From assembly GCA_012274445.1 (NCBI GenBank), contig JAAROD010000081.1, positions 1,302,001 through 1,366,000 of the forward strand: a stretch of 64,000 nucleotides of DNA, written 5' to 3'. The notes below the pieces were generated by a model. The model was not told where the DNA came from and ran no database searches. It saw only the letters and a program-made list of their open reading frames with translations. Positions within the stretch are counted from its first letter, which is position 1, and the number at the start of each line of letters is the position of its first letter. Below, piece after piece: positions 1 through 12,346 of the stretch. Origin of the DNA: Sclerotiophoma versabilis. Taxonomy: Eukaryota > Ascomycota > Dothideomycetes > Pleosporales > Didymellaceae. The translations under genes were made by a program, and so were the position numbers.

Positions 1-3000
1 GGTACCCAAACTTCCACCCTCCCCTTATCCTGCTTCAACCCCTCCGTGGCCTGCACTCTCAGTGTTTTATTGAAGTACCGATCAATTACCTTCATATTCG
101 GTGCAATCCAAACGCCCTTCGCCATCGGCAGGATGTTGTAACGCACAGTTTGCCTACTCATAGGAAGCAGATGCACAGCTTTCAACTTCGGTCCACTGAA
201 GCCAAACTCCTCGCTCGCTTCCATGTTGAACTCGAAAGTGAGGAAGTGCATCGTCGGGTTCTCAAGTGTGTAGTCCAAGTGCAGGACGTCTGAAACGGTT
301 GTAGAAAGTTGTGAGGAGGCGAGGACGCGGGGCTCAGATGATGGTATCTGTATACGAGGGATGGGTAAAGAGGAGATGATTGGCTCAGCGTCTGGAGACG
401 AAGTGCGCTGCCAAGTGATGTTGAGTGTTGTGTCGAGAGCCGTTGAGCGGCGCTCTTCCAAATTATTTTTGCGAATGTCCAGACTGAAGGACCAGTCATG
501 CAGCTGTTGGAGATTCATTGCCGTGTCGGTAGGCGAAAACTCCTTGACAACGTCGCATGTTGCGCCCCCATGGACACTGTGCACTTCAACTGTGAGGTCT
601 TTGACGATGAGCTGTTCGTCGGCGAAAGACGCAACTTTGGCGCGCAGGCCCCACTTTTGGGCGATGCCGAAGGCGTCTGTGGAGTCGGTGTTGCTTTCGG
701 CTTCCTGCAGCTCAAAGTAACTGGGCCAGGGGTCTGGGTGAACTCGAGCATTCAGGTCGTAACTGGCTTCGAAGGCAGAATTGAAGACAAGATCAGCAAT
801 CATGGTCTTGCTGATAGGAATGTCGCGGTCGCTGAGTAAATGATAGAGGACTTTGACTTCTAGAGCATAGTCTGCTGGATCTGCGGGTGCAGTGAAGCGT
901 ATCTTTTCAATCGTTCTAGCGCCCTGTGTGAGTCTGCCAACTACATGGCCTGGAAGGTCGACATCTGTAGAACCGTCAAGGGGTGGCGGGACCTCCTTCA
1001 TTGGGGAAGATGCAGGGCGGTCGACCCAGGTGTATGCGAGGGTGTCCTTGGAGCGACCAAGCAGTCGAACTTCTAGCACGGCTTCTGTTTCTTCCTCTTC
1101 TTGATTGGATATCTCTATTGCCAACGTGACAGACTCATCTGTGAAATACTGCTCCCGCACATCTGGCAGTCTGATCTCCATCTTTGGCGGTTTTGGCAAG
1201 ATATGTGTAGTGATACCAGACAGCCGTTTCACTTTGCGTGGCTTAACCCCAGATTCGGCTTGGATCCACCATATCGAATGAGGCTCGGTCTGAAGTTCAG
1301 TGTTTGAACAGACCATCTCGAAGCGGTCTGCATCAATTTCGAAGACATAAGCTGTCGCCTCGACATCTCCCGCTTCGCGAAAGATGAGTGGGAAATTGTA
1401 CACCTTAGTCTGACCAGATCGTAGTGTCAAGTCTGCAGCTCCAGTCCACTTTGGCTTTCCTGGTGGCGTAGAGTTTTCTTGTAAGGTGCAGTCAAAAACG
1501 TTGGGCGAAGCACTCTCAGCAGCTTCATGCGTCAAACGTACCTCGCTCAGGCCACCCTTGAACTGTACATACAAAGAAGATAGCGTGATAGGAGCAGAGC
1601 CTGGCCGTGCCGTGGAAGTGACTACTATTTGCGACCGCAGTGGTTCACCTACGTTACCTTCGCTGCCGAGGAGAGCAAGATGAACAGACACTACAAGATT
1701 AGTATCAAGTTGCTTACAAATCAGGTCATACTTACAGCATGAGAGATAGTTCTGAGAATCGAGATTAACGGTAACCTTCTCCGAAGAACCCTCGTCTGGA
1801 AATGCGTCCAAACATGACATCAGATCATACCTGTATCGAGTCTTCCCAATCACAGCTTATTCTGGTCAGTATACGGTGGGTCAGCTTGTGGTAGGTATAT
1901 GCTGACCTTGGTTGTATAACTCCCACTCGGTAGCGACGTATGTCTCTTTGTCCTGAATATGTAACGCACACTCATGAAGAGCCCAGAGAACTTCTGAAGC
2001 AAGGCTCCACCAGCCTTCTTTCCTCCAAGACATCGAAGCCCACAGTGGTCGCAGGACTTTGAATGCCTCGTCAAACTTTTTCACGTGAAGCAGAGTCCTG
2101 GCCCCCTCTAACTGCAGCTGCTCTACTTTGCGATGTTGCCCTCGAGCTTTGAATTCCTTGGTAGCAGCATTCAATTTGGTACAGATGTCATTCCAGTGTT
2201 GGAATCCTTCACCGCCACTGCTTGGTAGAGGAAGCTCTTCATGAGGTTGTGGGACCAGATACTGATCATACACCTGGTTTCGGCTCGACACTTTCGTTGC
2301 AGGGGACATACCAGGAGGAGTTCGATCTTCCTCGGGCATCTCACGGGCTAAGATGTATCGCTTCTTTGCATGATCTGCGGACAGTTTATACCAATATCCT
2401 GCATGATGAAGTAATTCCCAAGGCGGTATCCTTTCGCCCATCAGGAACTGTTTCTCGGGCAGTGCGTAGATCAAGTTTGTCTCTCCTTCTGAAGTGTCGC
2501 CATCTGCACGGAAGACGGGCAGTTCCGCTCGCTGAATCAGCTCGGCCATCAATTGGGCCCACCTCGACTCCCAGGCCTGCCACCCATAGTTCGAAGTTCC
2601 TTTACTTCTGCGATCGAGGACGTCTTGTAGTCTGGCCTTGTATCTCAGCCATGTCTGAGCCGCAGAAGTCAGTTGGTAGTTCCACAACTGACAACGAATG
2701 TGTCGAAAGGCAATAGCATCAGCCAGCAGGCGTATCTCGTCCCACCTAGGTGACCAGCTTGCCGTTGTCTCGAATATACCCTCTGAACCAAAGAGGGCAT
2801 CAAGTGCAGCACTATAATGCCTCTGTGCAGCATCCATCTCCTGCCTGAACTCTGCAAAGACGCCCAACTTGAAGTCATAGCGCACACCCCACCCAGGATA
2901 AGACAGGGTTTGGGATGTACCGCGGGTTGGCGGCGCTGTTGGAGGAGGGACGGTGCCTCTGCCCTTCTTCCTCCGTGCATGCTTTGTGAGATCTCGATAG

Positions 3001-3861
3001 TACTCTATGCAGATAGGCTGCAGGGTTGTGAGTACAGATGTAACAAACGCTCGCAGCTCGACTTGGGAAGTGTTTGGCGGAAGGAAGAAGAGGGAGTTCT
3101 TGGGGTCAAGGCCAGTGGCACGTCGAATGACAGCCAGTCGCTCCTCGATATCGGGAGCCTCCAGAATCGTCTTGTTGCTCAAGAGCACGACCACAAATCG
3201 CGTGCGATAGTCTGACTTCTGTAGGTAGCCCTTGACCTTGTTGATCTCCGTCTTCAGTTGGTTGTCATGCAGGCTGTTTGTGACAGGGTCGGTGGTGAAG
3301 TCGAAGAACGATATGAAGACAGACGGTATGTAGTCCTGATGCTTCGAGACCCAGGAAGGCGCAATGACACCATCAGGGAAGATGGAGGCTCCGGGTGACA
3401 GGGGAGAGATGGGCGAGTGGAGGATCCACGACGTCGCCGCAGCGATTGTTGGGCTCCCAGGTGGGGTGGTTTCTGAGGTCGTAGGCGCGTCTGCTTTCTT
3501 GGGAGGCAGCACATAATCCTACACTCGATCAGCCCGTGCTCGCTACCAGCCGCACTACACAAGGCGCCTAACCTACCCTCCCTACAGCCCGTATCCTGAA
3601 CCCATGCGCCAAGTCTCTGTTGCTTGACCCTCGCGCGTTCCACGGTGCATTGGTGCCATCCGCACTCAAGAAACCTTGCAGCAGCTGGTCTGCGCGCTCC
3701 CCCGTCACTGGAGCTATTTCCGAGCTGGTCTTAACGGCAGCCCTCCCTGGGAGCACATTGTGGACCGAAAGGGGCGGCTCGAGCTCGGGTTGAGATCCTA
3801 GACCAGACAAAACAATGAATGGGAGGTTATGCTGCACGTACGCGGGCGGATATGCCTCCAT
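1..3861 (-). CDS. TRAPPC11-type TRAPP subunit (foie-gras/gryzun), 3' end cut by window
   Basis: Large TRAPP subunit, a Rab-GEF complex component acting in ER-Golgi and autophagy traffic. Exons on the minus strand: 3861-3577, 3518-1907, 1855-1736, 1690 to beyond position 1. The three introns are 58, 51 and 45 nt and all junctions keep the frame. At least 1235 residues are visible. The N-terminus begins MEAYPPAYVQHNLP, typical of this family. The middle holds the foie-gras helical domain (WYKLSADHAKKRYILAREMP region). The C-terminal half is the beta-rich gryzun region, and the segment at the window edge (VIDRYFNKTLRV) lies close to the usual family end, so little should be missing. The start at 3861 is preferred over the ATG at 3512 because exon 1 supplies the conserved N-terminus. 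It diverges from RXT2. Family assignment is from remembered sequence style. Confidence 0.9.
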
Positions 3862-4348
3862 TGGAATTGGCGGGCGCTACCTGTCCATGAAGTTGATGGT
3901 TGTGGGATGGATGCGGGCAGCAACAGGACCCCCGGTATCGGTTGAGCGACTATGGGACACAGTTCGCGCGGGCGGCGAGGACGAACGATGTGGAAACCCC
4001 GTGCTCGCGCTGTCGTTCTGAGTTTTGTGTTTGCTGCTGCAGCTTGCCCTGCGTGCACATGCGCGTGGATTGGGTGATGACATTGCGGGACCGTTCATCC
4101 ATGGCCGCCGCGCTAGCTGCCGCCGGCAATTCCAGGGTTCGCCGCGCCCTCCAGCGCTCTCTACGCACACCCGCCAGCTACGCGCAGAGCTCTTCAGGCA
4201 CCGAAGGCCGTCGTTGCTCTTATTCTTCCCTCCTTCCTCTGCCCACTATCGCGCAAGCTCCGATTCTGGGCGCCAGACACGCCATCCTCGACACCTCCCA
4301 CCTCACCACTGATTCCTCGTTCGAGCTGGCCAGGAGGTCGTGGGTGCA
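3862..4348. promoter_or_regulatory. Divergent promoter region, TRAPPC11 / RXT2
   Basis: This 487-base gap lies between two start codons pointing apart, so it should carry both promoters and both 5' leaders. I see no clear TATA box and no further gene. Short overlapping ORFs on both strands look like chance. Confidence 0.6.
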
Positions 4349-5836
4349 ATGGCAGGCCAGCAGCAGCAGATCATAGACACTATCTTCTCTATGAAGAGGA
4401 AGCTTCTGCGTGGAAACGACTGTGCGTCTCTGCCCGCTCCACGTGCAGGTTGTGTGTAGACTGATCAGTGCAGCGGACCTCGAAGACGCAGACTCGCCGT
4501 TCGCCAACTACAGGCAAGACCTGAAGCGCAAATCCCAGTATGCGCGCGCCAGCGACCCAGACTTCCTCTCAGACCCTCGGCCCTACAAGAAGGTCCGTCT
4601 TCCATCTTTGCGCTGCCGAGGCGCAGACTGACGATGATACCCACAGCGCATTGAGCACGCCGGCTATCGCAGGTACATCCTGCAGCGAAATCCCCCGCGA
4701 TACGACCCTGACGGCGACATCGTCGAACCCTCAGACGAGTACGAGGATGAAGAAGACCTGGAGGCAGTAGAGGAGAATCCGTATGCAGAGATACGCCTGG
4801 AACGTACGCGGGCTCCAGTGCTCAAGTGCAAGACACAAAGGCTAACCAACATGCAGGGCTGCTGCGCCCGCTGACATCTGCCGCCGACTTACCGAACCAT
4901 CGATCCCTGAGCGTTCCATACACGTCCAAACACCTGACCAATCTGGCAAACGAAGCCGGCGCACTCTGGCGGAGAGAGCAAATCACAATCGGACGGGCAA
5001 AGCAACTGTTCGTGAAGCTGCAAGGAGATTCCACCTTTGCGCCTGCAGCTCTGGCGGCTATGGCAGATGCGCCTTTGGGGAGCTCGGCGTCCAACGGTAC
5101 AGCTCGACAAGCCTTGAATGGTGACGCGCAGCTATCTTCACGCGATGAGACGCTTGACACGCTAGACGGCACGCAAGACCTCGACATGGAAGATGCCGGA
5201 CAGCCTAACGGGACAATGGAGGATGGGGCCAAGGCGGCGGCAGGCGCAGAGGCTGTGAATGGTGTAGGACCCACGACCAACGGCACAGCGCACGAAGCGG
5301 AGACAGATGAAGCACGAGAGAACGACGAGGAAGCCCGATCCGCAGCTGGTGACGACGTCTCTGACGACACATCACAAGCCGCACACCGCATGACCACACG
5401 CGCCCGAGCTCAAGCAGCGTCGACCCCTTCGCCGCCGCAATCACCCTCGATTTTGGCCGGCCAAGTGCACCCACTCTTTCTCTTCTCCACCGATTCGCTC
5501 CCCGACCGCGACTTCGGTCTTCCACCGAACGAGGCCGAGGAAACGCGCATGCTGCTCATGGCGTACGTACAAAAGCAAGAAGAGGTCGCCCGAGCGACCT
5601 CAGACCTGTACCAAGGCTTGATGCAGGCAGACCGCATGCGGCAGGATGTTTTCAGCTGGTGCAAGGCTGAGGCACACATAGGCGAGATGAGCGATGGCGA
5701 AGACTGGTGTGACAATGACTTCTGGGGCTTAGATCACGACTTGATCAAGGGCCGAGACGAAGAGGAGGATGAAACGGCAAACACAGGGAAGAAGAGTACA
5801 AGACAGAGAAGGAAGCCTGACAAGGATGACCGATAG
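4349..5836 (+). CDS. RXT2: Rxt2-like subunit of the Rpd3L histone deacetylase complex
   Basis: Nuclear chromatin protein of the Rpd3L deacetylase complex. Four exons: 4349-4421, 4474-4592, 4647-4803, 4857-5836, giving 442 residues. All introns (52, 54, 53 nt) have GT/AG ends and keep frame. The N-terminus (QQQQIIDTIFSMKRKLLRGN) and the LKRKSQYARAS and GYRRYILQRNPP segments match the Rxt2 N-terminal domain. The centre is acidic and of low complexity (residues about 150-250). The C-terminal part holds a conserved helical stretch (EAEETRMLLMAYVQKQEEVA) and a basic tail. The start sits just upstream of the conserved block. An ATG at 4826 opens a long frame but would omit the whole Rxt2 domain, so it is not the true start. 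Confidence 0.9.
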
Positions 5837-6123
5837 GCTCGGTCGAGCTTCTCAACGAGCCGCGTCAGTGTACGGCTTCTTGCTCAGCGGCTCCTGCAGT
5901 CCGATCCACAGCAGTCGTAGAGCCATCTTCACAGTTTTGCATAACGCAGCGATATACCATGATACCAAGAATTGGAATGCAATTTTACGCGCTATAAGGT
6001 CTACCACCCTCTGAACAGACGCTCCTGCCTCATTAATCCAGCCTACGTATACACGCGCCTTAGCGTGATTTGCACTTCTCTCGCTGTGTCAGGCTGCCCT
6101 CCTCTCACCTCAACTCCGTCCAG

Positions 6124-7357
6124 ATGGAGTTCGTGCTCAGATGCAACGACCTTAAGTGTCGGACGCAGCTGCACGAACGCGCTGTGGTCACCACCTGCAG
6201 GTATGCTCCTCACTTTGATATTATCTTGGCCAGTGGCTAATAGCTCGAAGCCATGTCTTCTGTACGCAATGCGCAGATAGGACTGGTTTGTCGAGATCCC
6301 AGAACGCACACAGGACCTGCCCGGCATGTAGCGCACAGCTGCAAAACCCAGACGACGTGGTCGTGGCCGGACTCAATCCGTCAGAAGACTACAAGACAAG
6401 CGTGTTGAGCGGTCTCAGTCCAACCGTCATCATGGAGTGTGCGAGCCGCAGTCTGGCTTTCCACAGCTACCAGACGTCACAAGAAATCATTTACCAAGAG
6501 CATCTCGCGAAAGGATTAACTGAAAAGTACAATGTGCTCAGCCAGCAGATGGACCAGCTCATCCACGATGCCAACTCTCAGATCAAGGTGTTGCAGGATA
6601 AGGTGCAGGGTGAGTTCAGATCTTCTAAACGCAACATGGTTTGCAGCTGACTTCTGAACAGCTCAGCAAGCAGAGCAAGAAGCCCTCGTAGTGAAGAACA
6701 ACGAACTCAGTTATGCGTTCACGCAGAGAGCCAAAGCGCTGGTACGCCAGAGGAAGATGTATGACTCGCTGAAGGGACAGGTGATGGCATCTCAGGTCGC
6801 CGTGGCAGCAGGTGACGACGCAGAGCTGACACTTCAAACTGCTCGCGGCAACCGCTTCATTGATCGCGTGCCGGGGGCAAGATCTGGTACCGGCGTGTAC
6901 AGTCACCCTGTCAGTGCTTTTCAACAGCCCAGAGGTAGCAGCTTACACCACAGGCAAGGCAGTGGGAGCTCCGGTGGCAGTGCACAACAGCGAGGCGGCA
7001 TTGGCGTTGGCCCTGCTCCTAACTATGCTTCACATTTGCAGGGACGTGGCTTTGGCGGTCGAACTCACACTGGTCGTAAGTTGGCGCTCTTTCATAAATT
7101 CAGGGGTTCAATTGAACTTCTCTAACAATCCTGCAGAATCTGCGCCTGTTGGCACACCACGACAAAGCCGCCTTCCAGTACTTGGCGGAACACGTCAAGC
7201 ACCTATGCTCGATGCAAATATTGGGCCGCCATATCGAGCCTCACCCGTGACACAGCGGCAGACAATGGGAGGGAATGGCTCGGCCAGAGGCTTCTCAAAT
7301 TCGATGCTGGGGGTGCCCGATGCGTTGAGAAACAGTGGTGTTCGGTTACAAAGGTGA
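6124..7357 (+). CDS. HEI10/CCNB1IP1-like RING E3 ligase (meiotic crossover factor family)
   Basis: RING-finger protein of the cyclin B1 interacting protein / HEI10 group. Known members act on meiotic chromosomes in crossover designation. Exons 6124-6200, 6251-6609, 6662-7075 and 7137-7357 give 356 residues. The RING is split by intron 1 and reads C7, C12, C25, H27, C30, C33, C49, C52. It is followed by the family block GLNPSEDYKTSVLSGLSP and a coiled coil (about residues 115-190, with the run KALVRQRKMYDSLKGQ). The C-terminal third is Gly/Ser/Arg-rich and low complexity, as in HEI10 proteins. The acceptor at 6250 (AAG) was chosen because only it restores the CSHVFC motif. It lies 287 bases downstream of RXT2 on the same strand. 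Role in this species is inferred. Confidence 0.85.
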
Positions 7358-7668
7358 AGGGTGAAGCCGACGAAGAAAATCGTACAAGACTGGTAAGCGT
7401 TGTCGCAGGGTGCCAGCACTTGACAGGGCGCTTAGTGGGTACAGATACTTGGGCACACGGCTGTGCAATCACACGTGCCTGAGGTCAAAATAGCAGCTCA
7501 ATTCCGTAGTGAAGCAGAAATGTAAATGCAAGGTGGACATTGTAAAGCTTAACCTAACATACATGGCTTAAATACCACACGAGCTACCAGAACTCAGTAC
7601 ATGCCTAAGTCGCAGCCTAATGTGCCTTTCTTTCTGACAAACCTTACAGCCCTGACATGCATGCCATG

Positions 7669-8379
7669 TTATCGTGACGCACATCGTGTCTTGGTTTCTG
7701 TGGGATTCGACCTTACGAGGGATACCGTGCGGTCCACTACAAGCCATAACGAAGATGAGTGGTTACGGCATTGAAACGATACAATTGCTGTAGTGTTTGG
7801 CTCGAGACATACCAAAGTGCTTCTTTCGATGGTATCGGGACAGTCTGGCATCTCCTTGAGAGCTTCCACGTGAGACTCAACGTACAGGTACGGATCAGTC
7901 GAAGTACGTTCGCTCAACAGCGGATACCGTGCTGTTTGTTTGCCGCCGCCTATGTCTGCTCGAGATGCTCGTCGAGGTTTGCATGTGATTGGCTTCTGCT
8001 TGGAAGTGGATCCTGTTACGAACAGGGCATTGTTGCGATGGAATCCGCCTACTGTGGGGCGCCTTGAGTATTGGGTTTCTAGGACCTCGCATGCATGGGG
8101 TTGTCGCCTCAGGTGACATGTGGCCCTAAATTCTGAGTATCCGGAGGGCGGAGGTAGTCTGGTTTGAGATTTGAGAACAGCATTGGGCATTGATAGTTCG
8201 TCTGAATGATTTTGAGAGTCAGTAGACGATACAAACTTTAGTACGTTGGTGAGTGTGGACAAAGTAAGGGCGCGAGCTGTCACCTCGTGCTGTCTCGTTT
8301 CGTGTTCCACGATAAAGGCCATTGGCTGATGGGTATTGAGGGCCCGCTTGCTGCAACCCTTCATGCAGCGAGGCTGCAT
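7669..8379 (-). CDS. Hypothetical protein, 236 aa, no known domain
   Basis: Single uninterrupted frame, read from the first ATG (MQPRCMKGCSKRALN). It continues upstream of that ATG without an earlier ATG start. I recognise no domain, signal peptide or membrane segment. Composition is Ser/Thr/Arg-rich with scattered cysteines and could be chance open frame in about 50 percent GC DNA, where such a length is uncommon but not rare across 64 kb. It is unspliced, unlike most neighbours. No promoter or conserved motif supports it. Confidence 0.25.
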   Translation of the reverse strand: MQPRCMKGCSKRALNTHQPMAFIVEHETRQHEVTARALTLSTLTNVLKFVSSTDSQNHSDELSMPNAVLKSQTRLPPPSGYSEFRATCHLRRQPHACEVLETQYSRRPTVGGFHRNNALFVTGSTSKQKPITCKPRRASRADIGGGKQTARYPLLSERTSTDPYLYVESHVEALKEMPDCPDTIERSTLVCLEPNTTAIVSFQCRNHSSSLWLVVDRTVSLVRSNPTETKTRCASR

Positions 8380-9189
8380 GGCGTTCACAACAACATCCAC
8401 GGTTTCAAAATTGTACTATCGAGTTAACCTAATCATGGCGAAATGTCTTGTGTGGCACACTCCTCAGTCTAATGCTTCCCATCGCCTACGCCGAGGTGAT
8501 GTGCCAGCTGATGGCAACTGGGGCTGAGCATCGCCACAACAATGACAGTTACTGCTGAGAGTCGTGTGGGAGGATGCTGAGCGAATGTCATAGAATGGCG
8601 GTTCCCCGCAGGTCTTGCCACTCCTTTTCAAAAAAGTCTATACAGGAACCGCTAGTATCTATGCATGTATGGTGCCCATTGGTTCAGATCCCGGCGGAGC
8701 TGCTTGTATATATGAGCATAGAGCTGACGCATTGCTGTATCCAGTCTCTTAGTTAGTAAACCAATAGGCGCCTTAATCGTATTGGGTTGGCTGCGAGGAC
8801 ATAGTCCAGACGTGGCAGGAGCTCGTCAGAATTATGTGCTGAGCCTCCTCGCCATGCAACTTCCATCGAATGAGATATCGAATGTCTTCTTTCTCGATAC
8901 TGTTGGGCGCATGTGATTCTAGGAAGACGCGTCGACTGTCTGGATTATCCGAGGTATCAGCTTGAAGGCGGTGAACTCGCTGGCGATGAAGGATGGTTGT
9001 CCTGCTAGACTATAGCTGAGGGTCCCAGCACAGGGCAGGCTTGCAGCGGTGAGTTGACGGCTTTTAGCGTGGGTGGCACGACGTTAACTTTCACTGGAGG
9101 TTGAGTAAGGTAGTTACATAAGTGACAGATGGCGGAAGTATAGATCCACAAGTGGGGACACGGCTAGGCAGGACCCCGTCAACGTTAGC

Positions 9190-10053
9190 CAAAGATTGTT
9201 GTCCATCTTCCATCCCACATTCGCACAAAACTAAAAGAGAAACAAAGCGTCGCCCAGGGAAGGTGTTGTGCAAAGACATGGAAGCCACCCCGCTTCATTC
9301 AAGCTCGGTACACCAGCGGCGCCATTGAAATCGTCCAGCGTCTTGAACCCAATTCCACCAACTCAACATTCGAGTTCGACATGTTTCATACCCTCGAGAA
9401 ATACAAGACATATGGCGTTGCTTCGTAACATAGTATTACGGCGGCTTAGACTGCCATCGGCCCCTCTTTTTGTGTTCAACCGTTGAACCTTGACGTCGAC
9501 ACTTCGCGATATTGCTCCGGTGCTCATCAACGCCCGCGACGCTTTCAAGGCTGCGACATATCCAAGTCCCGCCCGATGGAGGGTGATCTACAGTATGTCA
9601 CTCGCGCAGAGATATCAGTCCTTCTCGTATGGGCCGCCACGTAGGTTATCCGTCATTTAATCAACGTGAGGCGGACGAGCTTTGGCCTACCAAGCATAGA
9701 CCGCGAGACGGGCCAGTTCATCTGCCCAGGCGAACCGGTATCTGGATTTCCGCTTGTCCAGACCATGCCATGCAATCACATGGAAATGACATCCAACAAG
9801 GCAGCGGGATTGCCTGTCTCGTGCTCATGCTGCCTAGGCTACAAGTGCCTTGCAGACCTTGCGGCCTACGACTCCTTCTTTACCCGAACAGCGAAGTTCG
9901 AACATCGACAACGAACCTCCTTTTGAACGTATCCCGATACCAAAGACACGCCATAACACCCGCAAAATATATCGATTTAAGTCCCGAGATTTTAAGGGAA
10001 AAGAGAAGGTGCTCCCAGTAGTCCATGGGGTACCATGCGAGCCACACGGTTGA
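9190..10053 (+). pseudogene. Possible decayed protein gene in several frames
   Basis: Successive open stretches on the plus strand look protein-like but sit in different frames. Segment 1 is about 9190-9425 (includes RFIQARYTSGAIEIVQRLEP). Segment 2 is about 9487-9657 (includes DIAPVLINARDAFKAATYPS). Segment 3 is about 9660-9926 and has a Cys/His-rich patch (MPCNHMEM, SCSCCLGYKC). Segment 4 is about 9850-10053 (YRFKSRDFKGKEKVLPVVHG). I could not link segments 1 and 2 through legal splice sites without a stop, which suggests frameshifts, though an unusual intron arrangement is possible. No start codon is obvious for segment 1. Family unknown. The Cys/His patch could be a degraded zinc-binding fold, but that is a guess. 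Confidence 0.25.
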
Positions 10054-10374
10054 TGGAGCCGGTACATGCGGTCAGCCTTAGATTGTGAGGCTTTCGCTCA
10101 TCTCGCATGGCACCGTGGCTCGCGAGCTTGTAAATGAGAAATCACCAAGACATGTCCAAGGAGCTGCCGATAACTGAAGCCAGAAAACAAGAGGAAGGAA
10201 TAGTGACCTGCTTTTTGGGAGGGGGCGAGTTGGTAGCACAAAGCTGTACGCCACAGAAAGCCAGATGTTGAGTCGCCAACCTTTTTGATGTCGATCTTTC
10301 ATCCAAGAAGACTTGCACGAAATTTCTCATGGCGCTCACTATTGTTGTCGAAGAAAACGGAAGCCACGTTGCAG

Positions 10375-11763
10375 TCATCGATCCTGACTATCACATGGTG
10401 ACGTCTGGCTGTAGCTCGACTGGGAACGGCCAACCTCTTTCCAACCACTTCCAGTACCAGTCGAGCTCGATTTTTTCCGCAGCACCACAGGTTTTGGCGC
10501 CAAATACGGATGCTCCACACGGTAGTGCTTGAGTCGAGCGTCCTGTCTCTGGTAGACCGACTTACAATTATCGGCCTCGCACTCATATCGTTTGCCACCA
10601 TTCTTGTGTTTCAACCTGAGATGTCTTGATAGGTTGTTCTTTCTCCATTTCTTGTTGAATTCGGCAGCACATCCTTCATATGGGCAATGAAATGTGTCAC
10701 TAGTCGACACGGAACTTGATGGGGAAGGCGCGTGTCCTGGAGGTTGAAGATACACATGGGGCTGAGTCTGACCCTTCGACACAGGCCTGTGATACATATG
10801 GCTGCGGTGCATTAGCCTGCTATCCACTTTCGGCACGCATTTGAGGAGAACTTACTCGGGCGGAAAGCTGGAGAATGGATCCGGATGTTCGGGTTTATTC
10901 ACGACGATGTTTGGCAGGATACCATTAACAATGTCTTCGACACGCCCTGTATTGGATTGCTGTATTGGAGGACGGACTTCATGGTGGCAGTCATTAAGAG
11001 CTGGGTCAATAGGCCGATGGTGGCCGACATAATTCTCACCAGGATACTGGGTCCGTACTGGACATTCTTGCTCCATCACTCGAGCAAGTTCCGTCTGATA
11101 GCCAGGCCCTCTCCCAAGACTAGTCATGAGGATGCTCTCCTGTCCATGATAAGCTGGAGCAGAGTCCCAACCATCGAGCGACTGAGCTCCACGCTGCTCA
11201 CTTTCAACACCGTGACCCATGTTCTGAGCAACGTTACAAGGACCATGAAATCCGTCTGCATGCCCAGAAGTGCCAGCCGAATGAACGAATTGTCCGCCGA
11301 TTTGGAGGTATTGGTCGCCATCTTGGCTACGGTAATAGGGTTGGCTAACCGTTGATGCCGTCGATGTGAGTATGGCTGGGTTGAAGCCGTCATACTGAGT
11401 TGTTCCTTGAGGATTTGAAATCAGACGGCTCCCACCAGCCGGACCGTGATACTGCGAGAGGTTATGACGCGTTGCGCAGTTGAGCTGCGTTGTCGCGTGT
11501 AGCGGAGGGTAGTGGCTCTGGCCTAGCGGCTGACCATATTGCTGGCCGTGGACATACAGGGGCTGTCGCTGCGAGTAACCGTAAGAATTGTCGGAGATGA
11601 CCGTGTTGTCTCCCTGCCTGTTTGATCTGCCGCGGTGGTCGACGTTGAACGGCTCGTTACCCGTGCTGGTTTCGCCTGAGTAATCCTCAGTGGACACGAA
11701 TAGATGGTGGTGAGAGGAGTAATCCGACTTGCGGTCAAGATCGATCATCGACTCGAGCGTCAT
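10375..11763 (-). CDS. C2H2 zinc-finger protein (putative transcription factor)
   Basis: Exons 11763-10856 and 10801-10375 are joined across a 54-nt intron with branch site GGCTAATGC, giving 444 residues. The first 300 residues are low complexity, rich in Gln, Ser, Gly, His and Tyr (repeated YGQ/HGQ-type runs), typical of disordered activation regions. Two C2H2 fingers follow at about residues 342-368 (HCPYEGCAAEF, ending HLRLKH) and 372-397 (YECEADNCKSVY, ending HYRVEH). The C-terminus is short and Ser-rich. The two-finger CxxxxC plus CxxxxxC layout is common in fungal orphan regulators. I cannot name an orthologue. It diverges from the small gene at 11964. Confidence 0.75.
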
Positions 11764-11963
11764 GGATGTACTAAGCTGCAGCTCGATCGCTCTCGAGGCT
11801 GAAGTTCGCTGGGCTTGTATTGACGACGCGTTTACGGGTAAAGAAGTTGTCTTTGGTGTGCGTTGCAGTCAGGCAAAGATGCTTGAAGTAGTGTTAGTAG
11901 ACGTGGAAGCGGCAAGCAACCAGGGCCAGTAAGAGTTGGGATATGAGGTTCGGAGGATGATCG

Positions 11964-12346
11964 ATGAGTGACATACCAGGAAGGGAAGAGAATTATAAGG
12001 TTGTGCCTGGTGATAACTTAGGCGGTCCAAACCAAAACCACGGTGTTACACAAGGACCTGTGCAGGGACAGTGGGACAAGCACGAGGACTTACAATTCGA
12101 CGTGGAGAGTCTTCGCAACATCGACGACACGGCGAAACTCCGCAGTGCAGAAGAAGGTACGGGAAGGATCTTGGGGAGGGCGGAAGCCAACTTTCGGCAA
12201 CAGGCACCAGGCTGAATGCTAACTCAGTCGATGTTCGCGCATCTGCCACAAGTGAGGGTTTGGCAACATACAATTTGGGGTGCCGCTTCACAGCAAGAAG
12301 ACGGCAATACTCGCTGTTCAACACGCCTGACGAGCTTTATGGGTGA
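11964..12346 (+). CDS. Small hypothetical protein, two exons, 103 aa
   Basis: Exon 1 is 11964-12156 and exon 2 is 12228-12346. The 71-nt intron has donor GTACGG, branch GCTAAC and acceptor CAG, and the frame continues across it to a TGA. The N-terminal half is hydrophilic (SDIPGREENYKVVPGDN) with many Gly, Asn and Gln; the C-terminal half ends YSLFNTPDELYG. If the intron is not removed, exon 1 reads on to 12215 for an 83-residue protein. The start lies 200 bases from the divergent C2H2 start, so both probably share a promoter. No domain recognised. Confidence 0.4.

Larger units (their letters stand above)
7358..10374. other. Gene-poor interval between HEI10-like gene and C2H2 gene
   Basis: Three kilobases between two convergent genes. 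They contain the 3' flanks, one unbroken minus-strand ORF (7669-8379, listed separately) and a plus-strand stretch from about 9190 to 10053 with coding-like but frame-broken segments (listed separately). A TATA-like string occurs near 8706. Nothing recognisable was seen at 8400-9180. Confidence 0.5.
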
